Shown here: positions 7,395-7,708 of the stretch, one piece after another
How the letters are laid out: the number at the start of each line of letters is the position of its first letter
Numbering within the stretch: position 1 is the stretch's first letter
Source: Tannerellaceae bacterium
GTDB lineage: Bacteria; Bacteroidota; Bacteroidia; Bacteroidales; Tannerellaceae
Direction of reading: 5' to 3'
Assembly (NCBI GenBank): GCA_031265595.1
Contig: JAISCM010000155.1
Location: 1 to 7,708, forward strand
DNA: 7,708 bases
Made by a program: the position numbers and the translations under genes
The notes under the pieces: generated by a model
Told to the model about the DNA's origin: nothing
Databases searched by the model: none
The model's input: the letters and a program-made list of their open reading frames with translations, nothing else

Positions 7395-7412
7395 TTTTAT
7401 AATAACAAAAAT
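7388..7412. repeat. Perfect 9-bp inverted repeat in the leader of the plus-strand gene
   Basis: ATTTTTGTT (7388-7396) and AACAAAAAT (7404-7412) are exact reverse complements separated by seven bases. The arms are almost pure A/T, so a stable RNA hairpin is unlikely. Its place over the candidate -7 element would suit a repressor operator, but this is speculative. Confidence 0.5.
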
Positions 7413-7421
7413 GTCATTACT

Positions 7422-7708
7422 ATGAATAATAGAATTTGTGAGTTGTTCGGAATTAAGTATCCTGTAATACAGGGGGGAATGGTTTGGTGTAGCGGTTGGC
7501 GGTTAGCTTCGGCCGTAAGTAACGCCGGCGGATTGGGTTTGCTGGGAGCCGGCTCGATGCACCCGGAAGTACTTCGCGAGCACATCCGGAAATGCAAAAA
7601 CGCCACCGGAAAGCCTTTTGGAGTGAACGTCCCTTTGCTGTATCCCGAAATAGAATCAGTCATACAAATTTTAATAGAAGAAGAAGTAAAAATAGTATTT
7701 ACCTCAGC
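7422..7708 (+). CDS. Nitronate monooxygenase / FabK-like FMN enzyme, N-terminal part (cut by right edge)
   Basis: The open plus-strand frame of 95 codons runs off the right edge. It starts MNNRICELFGIKYPVIQGGM and shows the N-terminal marks of the 2-nitropropane dioxygenase-like TIM-barrel family (PF03060): the FMN-contacting QGGM at residues 17-20, SNAGGLGLLGAG at 33-44 and PFGVNVPL at 65-72. Family members oxidise alkyl nitronates with FMN and oxygen, or, in the FabK branch, reduce enoyl-ACP with NAD(P)H in fatty acid synthesis. The spacing and the GVNV/IEEEVKIVFTS run also resemble FabK, so the two cannot be separated on this fragment. Full length is usually about 310-350 residues. The ATG at 7422 is chosen because the ATG at 7411 hits a stop after four codons. 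The gene is divergent from the recombinase and appears functionally unrelated to the susC unit. Confidence 0.85.
   Translation, partial: MNNRICELFGIKYPVIQGGMVWCSGWRLASAVSNAGGLGLLGAGSMHPEVLREHIRKCKNATGKPFGVNVPLLYPEIESVIQILIEEEVKIVFTS

Larger units (their letters stand above)
7283..7421. other. Divergent intergenic region with short repeats
   Basis: This 139-bp, A/T-rich stretch should hold the promoters of both the recombinase (minus) and the nitronate monooxygenase-like gene (plus). It contains two direct copies of AAACGAATA (7319-7327 and 7342-7350, spaced 23 bp), with an inverted partial copy TTCGTTT at 7296-7302. A separate perfect inverted repeat lies at 7388-7412. I found no remnant of a susC head or signal peptide here on either strand, and no second copy of the 6112-6126 site. 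Confidence 0.6.

Noticed and set aside
7397..7663. Minus-strand 88-codon open frame near the right edge
   Set aside because: It is antisense to the clear nitronate monooxygenase/FabK N-terminus. Its translation is Pro/Ser-rich and matches nothing I know.

Overview
The window looks like a chromosomal piece of a gut-type Bacteroidales bacterium (Bacteroides, Parabacteroides or a close relative; the genus cannot be fixed from the sequence). The evidence is a SusC/SusD pair, Bacteroidetes-style lipoprotein signals, a Bacteroides-type tyrosine recombinase with an Arm-DNA-binding domain, and mostly absent Shine-Dalgarno sequences.

Layout, left to right. Positions 1-930 (minus strand) hold the N-terminal 310 codons of an AspT/YidE-type membrane exchanger that runs off the left edge. 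Positions 931-1055 are intergenic and contain a strong rho-independent terminator. It closes a minus-strand unit transcribed as susC-like body (6162 to 3175), susD-like lipoprotein (3154 to 1601) and a small lipoprotein (1565 to 1056). Directly upstream of the susC body is a complete tyrosine recombinase gene (7282 to 6134). A 139-bp intergenic region with short repeats (7283-7421) separates it from a divergent plus-strand gene of the nitronate monooxygenase/FabK family, cut by the right edge.

The most notable point is the 5' end of susC. The frame has no ATG start, no signal peptide and almost none of the N-terminal carboxypeptidase-regulatory-like domain that SusC proteins carry. It starts exactly at a 15-bp partial palindrome, AGTTCCGCAAGAACT on the minus strand, which fits the inverted-repeat core AGTYYYN4GDACT that I recall for the Bacteroides fragilis SusC/SusD DNA invertase Tsr0667. 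The recombinase stop codon lies 7 bp from this site. I read this as a silent, promoterless susC/susD/lipoprotein cassette of a SusC/SusD shufflon. Recombination at the site would join the cassette in frame to a promoter, signal peptide and N-terminal domain held elsewhere. The partner site and expression head are not in the window. The principle is known from B. fragilis. What is specific here is a recombinase gene abutting the cassette junction and a third lipoprotein in the cassette.
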